Part shown: in pieces, positions 43,119 through 44,078 of the stretch
How the letters are laid out: every line of letters begins with the position of its first letter
Numbering within the stretch: position 1 is the first letter of the stretch
NCBI GenBank assembly: GCA_032718475.1
Contig: JAUCBJ010001599.1
Location: 1-44,078 of the forward strand
Length of the DNA: 44,078 nt
Direction of reading: 5' to 3'
Source of the DNA: Nemertoderma westbladi
Lineage: Eukaryota; Xenacoelomorpha; Nemertodermatida; Nemertodermatidae
Program-made: the position numbers and the translations under genes
Notes under the pieces: model-generated
Database searches by the model: none
The model's input: the letters and a program-made list of their open reading frames with translations, nothing else
Told to the model about the DNA's origin: nothing

Positions 43119-44078
43119 GTTTCCTAAAGTAAAGATGTGTAATCTGATTATTATTATGATTGCTACATAACATGGTATAGAGACTATCTTATCTTATAAC
43201 CGTTATCAACAGTGTTGTAGTCATAATTTGCAACGTTTCATTGAAATAATCACTTGAAATATTCGAATACATTCTACCCATAATAATTAATACTAATTAT
43301 TGTAAAACTATTTTTCTATGCGGAAATCCAGACTGAAAGTCTCTCTCTTGATATCTGTTGTTCCTTTGCGTCAATATAATTAGAGTGTATTTAACAAATT
43401 TATTGTATCCGTTGAAATGTATTTGTTAAACAATAATTTAGTTGTCATGATTTTTAAGTAAGATTAGGTTAATTAAATAAAGCCTTTATAAAATTATTAT
43501 TATTATCCTGGGGGAAACTTTACAGCTTTATCGAAACTCTATAGCTCCATGGTAAGTATAGCTCCACGAAACTCTATGGGGGGGGGGGGGGGGGGGGTAG
43601 TATACTCCAGGTATTAAACTAAACTGATCCTTTTCTTATATATGATGGACAGATTGTCGGATAGTCAGAAAGACCAAATTTAATATACTATCTAGTTAAG
43701 TTTTTGAATTTATTTTTTGAAATATACCAGAACATGACTAGCTATTTTATTTTTAAAAAATAATGTTCTAGAACGAATATTTTTTGAAATATTTAAAAAA
43801 TTATCAAACACTAATGTTTAGTAACTTTATTTTTTCATATCAATAAAAAGCTTGTCTTGCAAGGATTCCAAATACAACTAATTACCCAACTAATTAGTAT
43901 AAACAATTTCGTGGGAGGGTTTACGACGTACCTCCAGTTCCCCCTCCCTCCTCCAAGCCAATTACTAGCTTTACCTGTATCATGGACGTAGGGAGCATTT
44001 TTGAAAAGCGGACCATTATCATTTAAATAATTTTTTTTATATTTATTATAACTAACCGACCACAGGACTATGTTAATT
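43119..44078. other. No recognisable gene
   Basis: AT-rich. Holds a 20-G run (43578-43597), an inverted copy of the 35975-36028 segment (43629-43680) and pieces related to the foldback core (TTCTAGAACGAATA near 43767, CTTGCAAGGATTCCAAATAC near 43855). Nothing else is supported. Confidence 0.6.

Noticed and set aside
42947-43132. Cys-rich plus-strand frame (Cys-Thr-Lys-Leu-Cys repeats) as a possible secreted peptide
   Set aside because: It is a translated 32-bp minisatellite that follows the DDX1 pseudogene, with no signal peptide.

Overview
Animal (metazoan) nuclear DNA, most likely from an invertebrate. It is AT-rich, with long introns, GT-AG splice sites, LINE-type retrotransposon remnants, hAT-type DNA transposons, tRNA-like SINE heads and large minisatellites. 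Nothing supports a bacterial, organellar or viral origin. The species cannot be named from the sequence alone.

The one real gene I can build is on the minus strand: an orthologue of RAPGEF1 (C3G), the Crk-binding exchange factor for Rap1. Eight exons can be ordered from the start codon near 37090 down to the RasGEF N-terminal (REM) exon ending at 3200. Their splice phases agree at every junction, giving about 2291 nt of coding sequence (763 codons plus 2 nt). Exons 1-4 carry the N-terminal helical region, exons 5-6 the proline-rich Crk-binding region with two exact P-P-x-L-P-x-K motifs, exon 7 a Ser/Pro linker, and exon 8 the REM domain. The catalytic CDC25 domain was not found below 3200 and presumably lies beyond the left edge. 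Most lines of an open-reading-frame scan here are repeat shadows; exons 2 and 3 are found only by reading frames that lack a methionine.

The rest is intronic, flanking or upstream DNA full of repeats. 1.5-2.6 kb: a 40-44 bp minisatellite ending in a near-perfect palindrome, with inverted copies at 5.64-5.74 kb across exons 7-8. 8.7-9.4 kb: a short hAT element with transposase remnant. 10.6-16.1 kb: four unrelated minisatellites in one intron. 19.4-20.2 kb: a foldback element. 22.4-23.1 kb: an AT-rich minisatellite bracketed by an 18-bp inverted repeat. 24.05-26.28 kb: a dead LINE. 33.26-34.02 kb: a hAT-like element with a perfect 8-bp duplication, itself interrupted by a retroposed insert with its own 15-bp duplication. 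34.88-35.50 and 39.79-40.39 kb: two inverted copies of a two-part MITE unit that bracket exon 1 and the gene's upstream region.

Upstream of the gene (37.1-44.1 kb) lie a low-complexity TACTG/CAGTA-rich region, a 5'-truncated CR1/L2-like LINE on the minus strand, and, on the plus strand at 42.07-42.94 kb, an intronless, frameshifted copy of the N-terminal third of DDX1 (helicase start plus SPRY domain), best read as a processed pseudogene.
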